The notes beneath the pieces are model-generated. The model was not told the DNA's origin and did not search any database. It saw only the letters and a list, made by a program, of their open reading frames with translations. From Xenorhabdus griffiniae (GTDB taxonomy: Bacteria > Pseudomonadota > Gammaproteobacteria > Enterobacterales > Enterobacteriaceae), in NCBI RefSeq assembly GCF_037265215.1, contig NZ_CP147737.1, positions 2,760,001 through 2,824,000 on the forward strand: a stretch of DNA of 64,000 nucleotides, read 5' to 3'. This document shows, in pieces, positions 28,085-36,679 of the stretch; position 1 is the stretch's first letter, and each line of letters starts with the position of its first letter. A program made the translations under genes and the position numbers.

Positions 28085-28184
28085 AAATAGGTTTTCATAA
28101 TACTGAGAGTATCAGATGTTGGAGTTCCTTACCCCGCGCGGCGCGCGGGGTAAGGAATACTCCTATCATTTTGAAACACTATTT
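28085..28184 (+). repeat. R1 palindromic repeat, complete copy
   Basis: 100 bp. Left end AAATAGGTTTTCATAAT; right end, read on the other strand, AAATAGTGTTTCAAAAT, giving imperfect inverted ends. The middle is a long hairpin: GGAGT-TCCTTACCCCGCGC pairs with the reverse of GCGCGGGGTAAGGAATACTCC apart from a 2-base bulge. No coding capacity. Other copies at 1921, 28370 and 48062. Confidence 0.9.
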
Positions 28185-28281
28185 AATATAAAATATCAGA
28201 GTCTTCCCTCAACAAAATTATATTAGTTAGCCACAATATAAAATATTACTTATTTAATATTAAATATAATGTACTTATTTA

Positions 28282-28352
28282 TATACGCATTAAACTTCAA
28301 GTTGCAATTTACAACACGATATCACACGCATCTTGCAGTTAGATTGGTATAT
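28282..28352 (-). repeat. R2 repeat lacking its central hairpin
   Basis: TATACGCATTAAACTTCAAG and ATTTACAACACGATATC are joined directly to ACACGCATCTTG and AGTTAGATTGGTATA. The roughly 35 bases of GC hairpin found at 29682-29786 are missing, a clean internal deletion. Confidence 0.8.
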
Positions 28353-28369
28353 ATCTGACAATTAAAGCC

Positions 28370-28487
28370 AAATAGGTTTTCATAATACTGAAAGTATCAG
28401 ATGTTGGAGTTCCTTACTCCGCGCAGTGGGAAAATATAAAGCCTCGTCTCGTCTTGCGGATTGCAACTTGAAGTTTATCGAATATAT
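28370..28487 (+). repeat. R1 left half fused to R2-type right half
   Basis: AAATAGGTTTTCATAATACT through TTCCTTACTCCGCGC (28370-about 28425) is R1. It passes into TCGTCTTGCGGATTGCAAC and TTGAAGTTTATCGAATATA (to 28487), which is the right end of the R2 variant also seen at 37425 and 62378. The junction lies at the hairpin centre of both. Confidence 0.8.
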
Positions 28488-28611
28488 ATTGATGCTTGTT
28501 TTAGGTGCAAAAAATAAATTAGATTGATTAACCATGTACACTTTATCTTATATAAATAATTTTTTCGCAAGGAGTGCAATACCTAATTAATTCACCTACC
28601 TTAAGGGGAAA

Positions 28612-29541
28612 ATGATGACATACAAACAACTTCACTCTCCCGAACCAAAATATCCATCATGGAAATCCAATGATGCTCCATTACTTATCATCCTTGGACA
28701 ATCCAATAGCTATGGTCATGGCACACAATTGCCGCCAAATAAAAGGATTACTCAAGGTTTAAATAATGTATTCACACTATCCCTGCCAGAGGTTTATAAC
28801 ACTCATTTTTCCAAAATTCACTGGACAGGATTAACCAGCTTCGGAAGCGCCAATATTGGTGCTCCCGCTGGCTTACCTCGCGGTAACCAGGATCATCCTT
28901 ATAACGCGGCCAACCGCTTTGCGAAATTTTGGCAAGATCATATCAATCAGGGCAATGCTCTGGATTTACCCGATCTTTACGTGATTTTGATGGGCTGGGG
29001 AGGACAAGGAATGTATCTAGATAATTACCCTGATAACCGCTGGGCACCGGAGCGTGATGCCAGAGATGTGGAATCCCTCTATCCCCGTGCAATTAGAACC
29101 TTACGCATGGCAATTCAATCATTGCGTAATATGGGCAAAAAACCGCGTATTTTGGCTATTCATTGGAATCAATGGGAAGCAGAAACAGAGAGTTTAGATG
29201 CAGCCAAAGCATCAGAGATAAATTTTATCCGCATTATTACCGGTATTAACAATGCTATCGGCTCGCACAATATTCCGTGGCGGTTATATTACCCACTCTC
29301 AGTCGCTTTTGATCCCATCAATACCAGCTATGTGCATGAAGCAATTAAAGCCGTTATTGCCGCAGCACCTAAATATCGTACTTTAATTGATGCAAGGAAT
29401 TCGCCAAATTACACGGGCATCGCTTCTGAATATGGTGTCTTCCTATCCGATGAAATGCATTATAATGGCGAAACCCAAACCTGGTTCGCCCAACAAGAAT
29501 GGGAACGGATTCTAACCGGTTATCGCGGCTATGAAATATAA
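28612..29541 (+). CDS. SGNH-type hydrolase / acetylesterase-like protein
   Basis: A 309-residue protein without signal peptide. LIILGQSNSYGHG (about 26-38) is the GQSN nucleophile block of sialate O-acetylesterase/CE6-type SGNH hydrolases. LSDEMHYNGETQ (about 282-293) supplies the C-terminal Asp-x-x-His, and MGWGGQG and HWNQWEAE lie where the oxyanion residues are expected. Likely cleaves an ester (acetyl or similar) from a carbohydrate or other small molecule. It lies downstream of a TE-less NRPS but 1.4 kb away, past an opposite-strand gene. A role in product release or deacylation is therefore speculation. Ribosome site AAGGGG before ATG 28612 (28615 also possible). Confidence 0.7.
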   Translation: MMTYKQLHSPEPKYPSWKSNDAPLLIILGQSNSYGHGTQLPPNKRITQGLNNVFTLSLPEVYNTHFSKIHWTGLTSFGSANIGAPAGLPRGNQDHPYNAANRFAKFWQDHINQGNALDLPDLYVILMGWGGQGMYLDNYPDNRWAPERDARDVESLYPRAIRTLRMAIQSLRNMGKKPRILAIHWNQWEAETESLDAAKASEINFIRIITGINNAIGSHNIPWRLYYPLSVAFDPINTSYVHEAIKAVIAAAPKYRTLIDARNSPNYTGIASEYGVFLSDEMHYNGETQTWFAQQEWERILTGYRGYEI

Positions 29542-29579
29542 ATAATATGGCGGCTTATGCCACCATATAAATTAAGATA

Positions 29580-29684
29580 TATACCCATCTCACTTCAAAA
29601 TGCATATTGTTTCTCCCCGCGCAGCGGGGAGAAACAATGAGTTATGTTGTCTTATAATGAGCAACTTGAAAGGTAATGCGTATA
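29580..29684 (+). repeat. R2 palindromic repeat, forward copy of an inverted pair
   Basis: TATACCCATCTCACTTCAAA, then TTGTTTCTCCCCGCGC and its complementary arm, ending GAAAGGTAATGCGTATATA. Immediately followed by a second copy in reverse orientation. Confidence 0.85.
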
Positions 29685-29786
29685 TACACATTAAACTTTA
29701 AGTTGCCATTTACAACACGATATGAAATGTGATGTCTCGCTGCTTCATGAGGAGACATCACACACATCTTGAAGTTAGATTGGTAT
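29682..29786 (-). repeat. R2 palindromic repeat, reverse copy of the pair
   Basis: TATACACATTAAACTTTAAG, CATTTACAACACGATATG, a GTCTCGCTGC/GAGGAGAC hairpin, then ATCTTGAAGTTAGATTGGTA and TA. It shares its first bases with the end of the preceding copy, so the two abut head to head at the right edge of the NRPS island. Confidence 0.85.
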
Positions 29787-29813
29787 AGTTTAACCGATTC
29801 TATTTAAGCCGCA

Positions 29814-30698
29814 TTATTTTAGATATTCACCACTACGAAGGGCTTCAATACGTTTATCCAACGGCGGATGAGATAAGAACAACTCACTGAAACTTTTACC
29901 CTTACCATTAATGCAGAATGCCATCATGCTGCCCTCTTCCTGAGGTTCATAACTGGTCTTAAGACGTTGCAATGCAGCAATCATCTTTTCGCGACCAACC
30001 AATTTCGCTGATCCTGCATCCGCATGGAATTCACGGTAACGGGAGAACCACATAGTAATAATACTAGCCAAAATACCAAATACGATCTCCAACACCATGG
30101 AAAGCACCATGTAGACGATGGGATTACCATTACTGCTGCTTTCACTTTCATCATCGCTGCTGGAAAGGAAACTCGCAGCAGCCTGTGCAATAATACGTGA
30201 AATAAAGATGACGAATGTATTCACGACACCCTGCAACAATGTCATTGTTACCATATCACCATTAGCAATGTGGCTAATTTCATGAGCAATGACGGCTTCA
30301 GCTTCATCACGGCTCATATTGTTCAATAGCCCCGTACTAACAGCAACCAGAGAAGCATTACGGCGCGCTCCTGTAGCAAATGCGTTAATATCCAAGGCAT
30401 CATAGATAGCCACTTGTGGCATAGTAATTCCAACTTGATCCGCCTGACGACGTACAGTTTCCATCAACCAGGCTTCAGTTTCGTTGGAAGGTTTTTCAAT
30501 AACCTGACCACCAACAGAACGCAAAGCCATCCACTTCGACATTAACAAAGAAATGAATGCTCCACCAAAACCAAACAAACCAGCCATAATCATGAGGCCA
30601 GCAACACTGCTCCGCTGAACCCCTGTAAGTGAAAGTATTATTCCAAACACCACCATGACAGCAAGGTTTGTGAGAAGGAACAAGGCAATTCTCATCAT
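29814..30698 (-). CDS. htpX: Membrane heat-shock metalloprotease HtpX
   Basis: A 294-residue zinc protease of the inner membrane that degrades misfolded membrane proteins together with FtsH. Two N-terminal membrane helices ([41 protein letters not shown]), the zinc motif HEISH at about 140-144, further hydrophobic segments at about 158-210 flanking a Ser-rich loop, and the third zinc-ligand region [18 protein letters not shown]. Close to remembered E. coli HtpX along its full length (293 residues). Ends the core block on the NRPS-island side. Confidence 0.97.
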   Translation of the reverse strand: MMRIALFLLTNLAVMVVFGIILSLTGVQRSSVAGLMIMAGLFGFGGAFISLLMSKWMALRSVGGQVIEKPSNETEAWLMETVRRQADQVGITMPQVAIYDALDINAFATGARRNASLVAVSTGLLNNMSRDEAEAVIAHEISHIANGDMVTMTLLQGVVNTFVIFISRIIAQAAASFLSSSDDESESSSNGNPIVYMVLSMVLEIVFGILASIITMWFSRYREFHADAGSAKLVGREKMIAALQRLKTSYEPQEEGSMMAFCINGKGKSFSELFLSHPPLDKRIEALRSGEYLK

Positions 30699-30827
30699 AT
30701 AAATTTGCTTCCTTTAATTATCAAACAGTTCAACTAAGAGTTAAGCCATAAGATGGGGATTCATCCCATATTATTCAAGTTTTTTAAGACGTTAAGCGAT
30801 AGAATCAACATAACTTTACAATATGAT

Positions 30828-30857
30828 AAAAAGGCCGACTAACAAGCCGACCTTTTA
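30828..30857 (-). terminator. Terminator after prc
   Basis: On the minus strand AAGGTCGGC, loop TTGTTA, GTCGGCC and TTTTTAT form an 8-bp stem with G-T pairs and a T run, 20 bases after the prc stop. Confidence 0.75.
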
Positions 30858-30876
30858 TCTATAACGAAGTTTAAAA

Positions 30877-32976
30877 CTACCTTGTTACAGCCATTTCAGC
30901 AGGCTGATGCGCCAAATCCAGGGCAATTTTTACAGATTCATCTAAATAAGGATCTGGCCCTTTATAATCTTTTGGCAAATCATCAAGCGACTTGAGCGTT
31001 TTTTTGTCTTCCCGTTTAAAGCGTTCATTAAGGCGATTCAATTTGATTGTTTCGTATTCCTTGTTTTCTTTCTCTCTTTGAGCATAGTTCAAGGAATAAA
31101 CGCCCTTACGTTCTTTGATGACTTTATAGTAAGCAATATCCTGTTTGATATATTTAAATTCAGGATCATTAGCAATCCGTTGATTATGCAGCTTAGTCAA
31201 TAGTGGCGTTAACTCTGAAATCACTTTCAAGGAAGTATAATGCGCAGGCTGAACGCTGTCCCAAGGTAACGCATTATCTTCTTGGCTTTCCCCTATTTCA
31301 GAAGGTTCTTCTCCTGTCGGCATAATGATATCAGGCGTTACCCCCTTAATCTGGGTACTGCCACCATTTATCCGATAAAATTTCTGGATCGTATATTGCA
31401 CAGAACCAATTTCTGGCCATTCAGGCCGTAGCATTTGATCATAAATACGGTTCAAAGGGCGATATTGCTGAACTGTACCTTTACCGAAAGAGGGATCTCC
31501 CACGATCAGTCCACGGCCATAATCTTGCATGGCCGCTGCAAAAATTTCAGAGGCAGAAGCACTTCTGTTGTCAATCAGAACAACCAGAGGACCTTTATAA
31601 TATACGGCTTCATCTGTATCTGCCTCCACTTTCACTCTACCAGTATTGTCCCGAACCTGGACAACCGGACCAGTAGGAATAAATAAACCAGATAACGATA
31701 CAGCTTCGGTTAATACTCCACCACCATTGCCACGCAAATCAATAACAATCGAGGAAACCCTCTGTTTAGTGAGTTTCTGCAACTGCACTTTTACATTGTT
31801 AGTCAAGCCGACATAGAAACTTGGTATATCCAGAATACCAACCTTCTCTTTCCCTACCGTTTTTACTGACATCTTGACAGCACGATCTTCAAGGCGGATA
31901 TTCTCGCGGGTTAAGGTAACAATGTGGTTTTTTGCCCCTTTTGTGCTTGGTATGATTTCAAGGCGAACTTTACTCCCCTTCGGCCCTTTAATAAGAGCAA
32001 CAACATCTTCCAAACGCCATCCAACAACATCGACAATGGGCTTACCTGCTTGCCCAACACCAATGATTTTATCTCCAACTTTCAATAAATTGCTTTTGGC
32101 CGCCGGACCGCCTGCGAGCAATGAATTAATGGCAATATACTCATCATCGTATTGTAAAGCAGCACCGATACCCTCAAGAGATAAGCTCATTTCTGAATTA
32201 AACTGTTCTGTCTCACGAGGTGAGAGATAACTGGTATGCGGATCTATTTCACGGGCAAAAGCCATCATGATGCTTTGAAAAACATCCTCACTCTTGGTTT
32301 GTGTGAGGCGTTTTAATAACGTCCGATAACGCTTAGTCAGGGTTTCTTTAATTTCTTTATCATCTTTTTTGCCGGATAACTTGAGGTTTATCCAATCAAA
32401 TTTGATTTTGGCATCCCAAAGCCTATCCAACTCTTCAACACTCTTTGGCCATGGTGCTTTGATGCGGTCAGTTTCAATAGTGTCATGACCGTTTAAGTCA
32501 ACGGGTTGTTCTAAACGGGAGAGCACATATTGATAACGTTCAAAGCGGCGCTTTTGCATCAGATTAAAGAGATCATAAGGAAGTTTTAGATCGCCATTTT
32601 CAAGCTCTTTTCCTAATTTTCCCTTTTGAGGCGCGAATGGAGCGATATCAGATGCTAAAAAAACATTATGTCCATAATCCAGTTGATTCAGGTAACGATC
32701 AAAAATTTTTCCTGAAAAATCTGCATCCAGATAAAACTGGCGATAATGAGAACGAAGGAAGCGGGAAACAATCCGCTTACTTACAGTGGAATGCTGTGGT
32801 TCCGGTTTTAAATCTGGCAGTTGGCTCAGACTGATAACAGCCGTATTGTGATCATTAATGACATTGGCGTTAGTAGCGTGGCTACCACTCGCAACATTAT
32901 CATTAATAGTATCTGCATAACCTATACTAGAAAATGATAGACCTAAAACGAAAGCCAATGTAATGAGTTTGTTCAT
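30877..32976 (-). CDS. prc: Periplasmic tail-specific protease Prc (Tsp)
   Basis: A 699-residue periplasmic serine protease that removes C-terminal nonpolar tails and trims peptidoglycan hydrolases with NlpI. Signal peptide at residues 1-22 (ends SIGYA), PDZ domain at about 240-325 (SLEGIGAALQYDDEYIAINSLLAGGPAAKS), protease core with Ser in NRSASASEIFAAAMQDYGRG and Lys in GDPSFGKGTVQQYR, and a C-terminal helical domain. ATG 32976 (MNKLITLAFV) gives the normal signal peptide, but a TTG at 32982 lies 5 bases behind GGAGG and could be the true start. Twenty bases downstream of proQ, as in E. coli. Confidence 0.96.
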   Translation of the reverse strand: MNKLITLAFVLGLSFSSIGYADTINDNVASGSHATNANVINDHNTAVISLSQLPDLKPEPQHSTVSKRIVSRFLRSHYRQFYLDADFSGKIFDRYLNQLDYGHNVFLASDIAPFAPQKGKLGKELENGDLKLPYDLFNLMQKRRFERYQYVLSRLEQPVDLNGHDTIETDRIKAPWPKSVEELDRLWDAKIKFDWINLKLSGKKDDKEIKETLTKRYRTLLKRLTQTKSEDVFQSIMMAFAREIDPHTSYLSPRETEQFNSEMSLSLEGIGAALQYDDEYIAINSLLAGGPAAKSNLLKVGDKIIGVGQAGKPIVDVVGWRLEDVVALIKGPKGSKVRLEIIPSTKGAKNHIVTLTRENIRLEDRAVKMSVKTVGKEKVGILDIPSFYVGLTNNVKVQLQKLTKQRVSSIVIDLRGNGGGVLTEAVSLSGLFIPTGPVVQVRDNTGRVKVEADTDEAVYYKGPLVVLIDNRSASASEIFAAAMQDYGRGLIVGDPSFGKGTVQQYRPLNRIYDQMLRPEWPEIGSVQYTIQKFYRINGGSTQIKGVTPDIIMPTGEEPSEIGESQEDNALPWDSVQPAHYTSLKVISELTPLLTKLHNQRIANDPEFKYIKQDIAYYKVIKERKGVYSLNYAQREKENKEYETIKLNRLNERFKREDKKTLKSLDDLPKDYKGPDPYLDESVKIALDLAHQPAEMAVTR

Positions 32977-32995
32977 GCCCAAGTTGGCCTCCGTA

Positions 32996-33706
32996 TCAGA
33001 ACTTTAAGTGTTCTGCGCGTACAATCATTGCCAAACCAGTAGGTAACTGCACTCTGACACCATCTTTTGCAATTTCAAGCACAGATGCATCCATTAAGCT
33101 TTTTCCTACGTTTACTTTGATAGTCTGACCGACTGTCAAAGAGGATACGTCAGTGACTGAGTTTAACTCAGGTTGTGCAATTTTTTTTATGGTTTTATCT
33201 GCCGGTTTACGCGATTGTTGCGAGCGATTTTGCGAACGCACTGGACGTTTTTCACTATCACCAGCTCTCTTTTGATGTCGAGGAGCCGGTTTTTTATTCA
33301 CAGGGCGTTCAGTTTTCTTGTCAGATACGTTTTCAGTTTCACGTTTCTTGGCACGCTGTTCAGATCGTTGAGCCTGTACTCGTGCTTTCGCTTCTGCCAA
33401 TTGTTGACGCGCATGTTCAATATGTTCAATTTCCAGCTCGCCACACATGTTTCCGTCAAGGTCAACACGCTGGGCTCCTTCTTTTACACCATAGAGATAA
33501 CGCCAACTGGAGGTATACAAGCGCAAAGCAGAACGAAGCTGTGTTTTACTCAAACACTCCTCATCCTTAATACGTTCAACGATGTCCTGGAAGATCCCGA
33601 TCTTCAAAGGACGTGCTTCACCTTCTGCTACAAAACAAAGCGGGAAGCGCTCAGCCAAGAAAGCAATGACTTCTTTACTACTGTTCAACTTAGGTTGATT
33701 TTCCAT
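32996..33706 (-). CDS. proQ: RNA chaperone ProQ
   Basis: A 236-residue global RNA-binding protein that stabilises structured sRNAs and mRNA 3' ends. FinO-like domain at residues 5-120 ([49 protein letters not shown]). A long basic linker rich in Lys, Arg and Gln spans about 125-180. A C-terminal Tudor-like domain follows ([24 protein letters not shown]). Upstream of prc in the conserved msrC-proQ-prc order. An sRNA it may handle, SdsR, is encoded 0.9 kb upstream. Confidence 0.97.
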   Translation of the reverse strand: MENQPKLNSSKEVIAFLAERFPLCFVAEGEARPLKIGIFQDIVERIKDEECLSKTQLRSALRLYTSSWRYLYGVKEGAQRVDLDGNMCGELEIEHIEHARQQLAEAKARVQAQRSEQRAKKRETENVSDKKTERPVNKKPAPRHQKRAGDSEKRPVRSQNRSQQSRKPADKTIKKIAQPELNSVTDVSSLTVGQTIKVNVGKSLMDASVLEIAKDGVRVQLPTGLAMIVRAEHLKF

Positions 33707-33801
33707 GAAATTTCCTGATTACAACGGTTTTGCCAACCAGCGCAGGCATGAACAGGCGACATTATAATAGCGTTGCTGATAAATGCCACGTTATACGTAT
33801 G

Positions 33802-34299
33802 TTAAGTTACGTTCTGTTGTTGATATTTTGACACAACACATTGTTCCAAATGGTTACAAAGCCTGATAACTAGCGCTTTCAAGCCATTTTCATCATTCTC
33901 GTCAAACCGATCAAAAACCGTGCTATCAATATCCAAAACGCCAATAACTTGCCCATTAACTTCTAAAGGAAGCACAATTTCAGCATTACTGGTGGCATCG
34001 CAGGCTATATGACCGGGAAAAGCATGCACATCAGAAATACGCTGTATACACTTACTTGCAACAGCCGTTCCGCATACACCCTTTCCTACAGGAATACGAA
34101 CGCAGGCGATCTTACCCTGAAATGGCCCTAATACTAGGGTATCATCATCAACTAAATAAAAACCAACCCAATTAACATTACTCAAACGTTCGTATAACAA
34201 CGCACTTGTGTTAGCAAGAGAAGCGATAAGATCGTATTCCCCTGATAGCAAGGCCATCAGACTATCTGCTAGCTCTTGATAAAATTCATTCTTATCCAT
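33802..34299 (-). CDS. msrC: Free methionine-(R)-sulfoxide reductase
   Basis: A 165-residue GAF-domain enzyme that reduces free methionine-R-sulfoxide with thioredoxin as donor. The three functional cysteines are visible in GKIACVRIPVGKGVCGTAVA and GHIACDATSN, followed by EIVLPLEVNGQVIGVLDIDST. Same length as E. coli MsrC (YebR, 165). Ninety-five bases separate it from proQ. The yebS and yebT genes that lie divergently in E. coli are not present here. Confidence 0.94.
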   Translation of the reverse strand: MDKNEFYQELADSLMALLSGEYDLIASLANTSALLYERLSNVNWVGFYLVDDDTLVLGPFQGKIACVRIPVGKGVCGTAVASKCIQRISDVHAFPGHIACDATSNAEIVLPLEVNGQVIGVLDIDSTVFDRFDENDENGLKALVIRLCNHLEQCVVSKYQQQNVT

Positions 34300-34565
34300 A
34301 AGCTCCTACGCAATAGACAATATTTAACAAAATAGAAACAATTATTTCACGCAAAATTTTTACCATATTTAACAGACTATTTCTAAGCATAATCTGCCAC
34401 TATGATTTAAATTTTCTTTCAGAATACCGTCTCTCTTCCTGAATTTAAATTTTCTTTAATTATTTTTACCAGTATTCACTTATAAAATTTAGGGAGATAT
34501 CACAGCTTATTTAAAAACTAACGTGACTTGCATCAGGATAGTGTCTTGTGACTTTAAGCACACGC
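34300..34565. other. AT-rich interval between msrC and sdsR
   Basis: No gene. It should carry the msrC promoter (minus strand). I see no further structure. Confidence 0.4.
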
Positions 34566-34664
34566 AAAAAAAGGCCGAGTTTACTCCTCTACTCGGCCTA
34601 GGGAAAATAGCTCTATTAAAGAGCCTTGCGCTAAAAGTTGCTATTGAGACGTAGAACAACTTAC
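34566..34664 (-). ncRNA. sdsR: Small RNA SdsR (RyeB)
   Basis: On the minus strand the block CAACTTTTAGCGCA is followed by AGGCTCTTTAATAGAGC (hairpin), ATTTTCCCTAGGCCGAG, a loop, CTCGGCC and a seven-T run. This matches the remembered E. coli/Salmonella SdsR order: CAACTTTTAGCGCA, a GGCTCT hairpin, ATTTCCCT, then the terminator stem. SdsR is a stationary-phase, Hfq-bound sRNA that represses ompD, mutS and others. It sits next to yebY as in E. coli, although the pphA gene on the other side is gone. Length of about 98 nt fits (104 in E. coli). The 5' end is estimated from the sigma-S-type -10 box. Confidence 0.85.
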
Positions 34665-34671
34665 GACTTAA

Positions 34672-34678
34672 AGCGTAG
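34672..34678 (-). promoter_or_regulatory. Sigma-S-type -10 element of sdsR
   Basis: CTACGCT on the minus strand fits the extended -10 preferred by RpoS (CTAYRCT). It lies 7 bases before the estimated RNA start. sdsR is strictly RpoS-dependent in enteric bacteria. Confidence 0.45.
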
Positions 34679-34710
34679 TTGACATACAATGATTTACCAA
34701 ATTTTAACCA

Positions 34711-35061
34711 TTATCGGTGGGATGGATGGTCACATAGAGCCAATGCCGCTTTCTGGAAAGGTTCAACACTCATTTTTTGATTGGGATGATCGGGGTCATT
34801 TAAGAGGATTGTCTCTAATGATGATGCAATCACTTTATTAGCTTGCATCAGTTGTATTGCGCGATCATTCAACGGATATTGCATCAACGTGCTGGGATTT
34901 ATCACAAACAACGCGCCATCTGCCCGACAATCAAGCATGACCTCTTCGCGAGTAAATGCCCACTGTTTGCCAAACTGTAGCTTGCTAATGGTTTTTATTG
35001 GTGCAGCCACTCCCTGAAAAGAGAGAAGCAAAAGAGGCAAAGCCCAAAATAGTCGTTTCAT
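34711..35061 (-). CDS. yebY: YebY-like periplasmic protein (DUF2511)
   Basis: A 116-residue protein with a signal peptide ([20 protein letters not shown]). The mature part includes [24 protein letters not shown] and a second Cys in LALCDH, likely a disulfide pair. Same context as E. coli yebY: third gene after copC-like yobA and copD-like yebZ, all on one strand. Copper handling in the periplasm is the likely theme, inferred from context. Its transcript probably reads on toward the sdsR terminator. Confidence 0.85.
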   Translation of the reverse strand: MKRLFWALPLLLLSFQGVAAPIKTISKLQFGKQWAFTREEVMLDCRADGALFVINPSTLMQYPLNDRAIQLMQANKVIASSLETILLNDPDHPNQKMSVEPFQKAALALCDHPSHR

Positions 35062-35138
35062 TATCTTTCCCCTGATAGATACGTGCCGTGATTTTATCGT
35101 TAATTTTCCTGTTCATGTACCCAAATCTGCACCAATCA

Positions 35139-36059
35139 TTACGCAGGCGGTTGCGTTGCAAAAATCGCTACGCATAACAGTGCCGTTGTACCCAGAATAA
35201 TTTCCAAACAGCTATTGATTATCAATTGCTGATAGCTCCTTTTCTGCTTCAATTTGGGAACGAGAATATAGCGGTTAATCAAAGCCAAAAGAACCATTCC
35301 AATAACCAGCACTATTTTTAACCATAACATGGATTGGTATTCTGACAGATCACGACTGAAAATGGGCCAATCTGGAATAAGAATCACACTACTCACAATG
35401 CCTGTCACAATCACCAGAAACACGGCAAAATGCCCATAAAGAGAGAATTTCCGCATGGCTATTACACTATCTGCATATAAGTCAGTCGCATTAGGCGATA
35501 AGCTTGTTTCTGCTGGCGGCCGTAATCGCAAGAATTGCAGACACACTAAGAATGGCCACAATCCACCAAACCAGTAACCTGCACTGAGTAAATGGATAAC
35601 CTGATTGGCTTGAAGTAATAGCCCTATGCTTCCTTCATACATAGCTGCATGTCCAATGAAAGCATGGCTTGAAAGTAAAATAATTGAGCAACCTAACAAC
35701 AGGAAATTTCTGACCTTAATATTGGAAAGGAACAATCCCCCCACAGCTAGTGCAGCTATTAATAACTGCCATCTCCAGACTTGCCCAAAAGAGGTTCCCA
35801 AGACTGCCAGCCAAATATCCAGAGCATAAATATCGTGCCAGCCATCCCCCATTAATCCAGTCTGCACAATAAACCAGATAATTGAAGTTATCAAAGCCAG
35901 CACGGTGCTGATTAATACTCCAATTTTTAACCGTTCTCCCATTAGGATCGAAAAATGCCCGGAAACAATTACGGTGAATAAGCTAAGGCCGAACATCAAC
36001 ATGACGACCACAAAATGAGAGAAACGGCAGAATATGTATAGCGCCTCTAGAGAGATCAT
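35139..36059 (-). CDS. yebZ: CopD-family copper-handling membrane protein (YebZ)
   Basis: A 306-residue inner-membrane protein with about eight hydrophobic helices. His/Met-bearing segments typical of CopD are seen (FCRFSHFVVVMLMFGLS; SHAFIGHAAMYEGS; QVIHLLSAGYWFGGLWPF). CopD proteins work with periplasmic CopC in copper transfer or tolerance. Its start codon overlaps the stop of the copC-like gene by one base (TAATG), so the two are coupled. Confidence 0.92.
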   Translation of the reverse strand: MISLEALYIFCRFSHFVVVMLMFGLSLFTVIVSGHFSILMGERLKIGVLISTVLALITSIIWFIVQTGLMGDGWHDIYALDIWLAVLGTSFGQVWRWQLLIAALAVGGLFLSNIKVRNFLLLGCSIILLSSHAFIGHAAMYEGSIGLLLQANQVIHLLSAGYWFGGLWPFLVCLQFLRLRPPAETSLSPNATDLYADSVIAMRKFSLYGHFAVFLVIVTGIVSSVILIPDWPIFSRDLSEYQSMLWLKIVLVIGMVLLALINRYILVPKLKQKRSYQQLIINSCLEIILGTTALLCVAIFATQPPA

Positions 36060-36445
36060 TATCTTACGGTAAAACTATAAACGCCTTTGGTTTTATGGCC
36101 ATCGACAGAGAGTACACTCCAGTCAACACTGTATTTTCCCGCAGTAAGTTTACCTTCAACTGGCAGGATTAACTTGGTTTTGGTTTCAGGATCGAGTTCC
36201 AACTTACCTGTTTTAACTACAGCTTTTTCTGGACCAATCAATTTTACCTTACTAAATCCCAGTTCAATACGTTCTGAGAAGTTCAAGGTGATAGTTTGTG
36301 GAGCAGCTTCAACCGTTGTATTTTCTGCGGGAGTCTGATCTTTCAAATGTGCATGGGCCAAAGCCTGCTGACAAGATATGCCGACAAACAGAACCACAAG
36401 CGCCGATAATTTGGTCCAGAATGAGCGGAGGTTAAGAATAAACAT
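36059..36445 (-). CDS. yobA: CopC-family periplasmic copper-binding protein (YobA)
   Basis: A 128-residue exported protein. Signal peptide to about residue 30 (cleavage after QQALA), then the mature protein starts with His (HAHLKDQTPAENTTV), the N-terminal copper ligand of CopC proteins. The rest is a beta-sandwich with LNFSERIELGFSKVKLIG and DWSVLSVDGHKTKGVYSFTV, where DGHKTKG supplies the second conserved His. First gene of yobA-yebZ-yebY. Confidence 0.93.
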   Translation of the reverse strand: MFILNLRSFWTKLSALVVLFVGISCQQALAHAHLKDQTPAENTTVEAAPQTITLNFSERIELGFSKVKLIGPEKAVVKTGKLELDPETKTKLILPVEGKLTAGKYSVDWSVLSVDGHKTKGVYSFTVR

Positions 36446-36679
36446 ATAGATAACCCTTTAATATGTAGATGAATTTTTATGCTTGAAGGGAGATTCTATA
36501 CCAAAAAATCTGTTTAATCTGCGGTAATTGACGAGTAATGTCCTGACCTGTGAGACACTACGCAAAAAATGGAGATCATAGAGATAAGATCATAGAGATA
36601 AAAGAGGAAGAGCCGTAACCCCAGTTTCATAATGCATGAAAAAACACGCAAAGAAACGGGTGTTACGGTAGAAAAACAA
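36446..36679. other. Interval between yobA and ftnA
   Basis: No gene. On the minus strand CCGTAACACCC (near 36674) can pair with GGGGTTACGG (near 36620) across a wide loop, followed by CTCTTCCTCTTTTA. This may be the ftnA terminator. Confidence 0.3.

Larger units (their letters stand above)
28045..28611. other. Repeat-filled intergenic region between SDR and SGNH genes
   Basis: No gene. Contains in order a complete R1 (28085-28184), about 95 bases of very AT-rich DNA, an internally deleted R2 (28282-28352) and an R1-half/R2-half fusion (28370-28487), then about 120 AT-rich bases that should carry the promoter of the SGNH gene. Confidence 0.7.

Noticed and set aside
28085..29790. CRISPR array suspected from dense repeats
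   Set aside because: Copies are irregularly spaced, palindromic and of differing length and orientation, and no cas genes are present.
33173..33718. Long plus-strand frame opposite proQ
   Set aside because: Antisense shadow of a clearly conserved gene, with no ribosome site.
34507..34689. 60-codon minus-strand frame next to yebY
   Set aside because: Coincides with the sdsR RNA and its terminator; far better explained as the sRNA gene.
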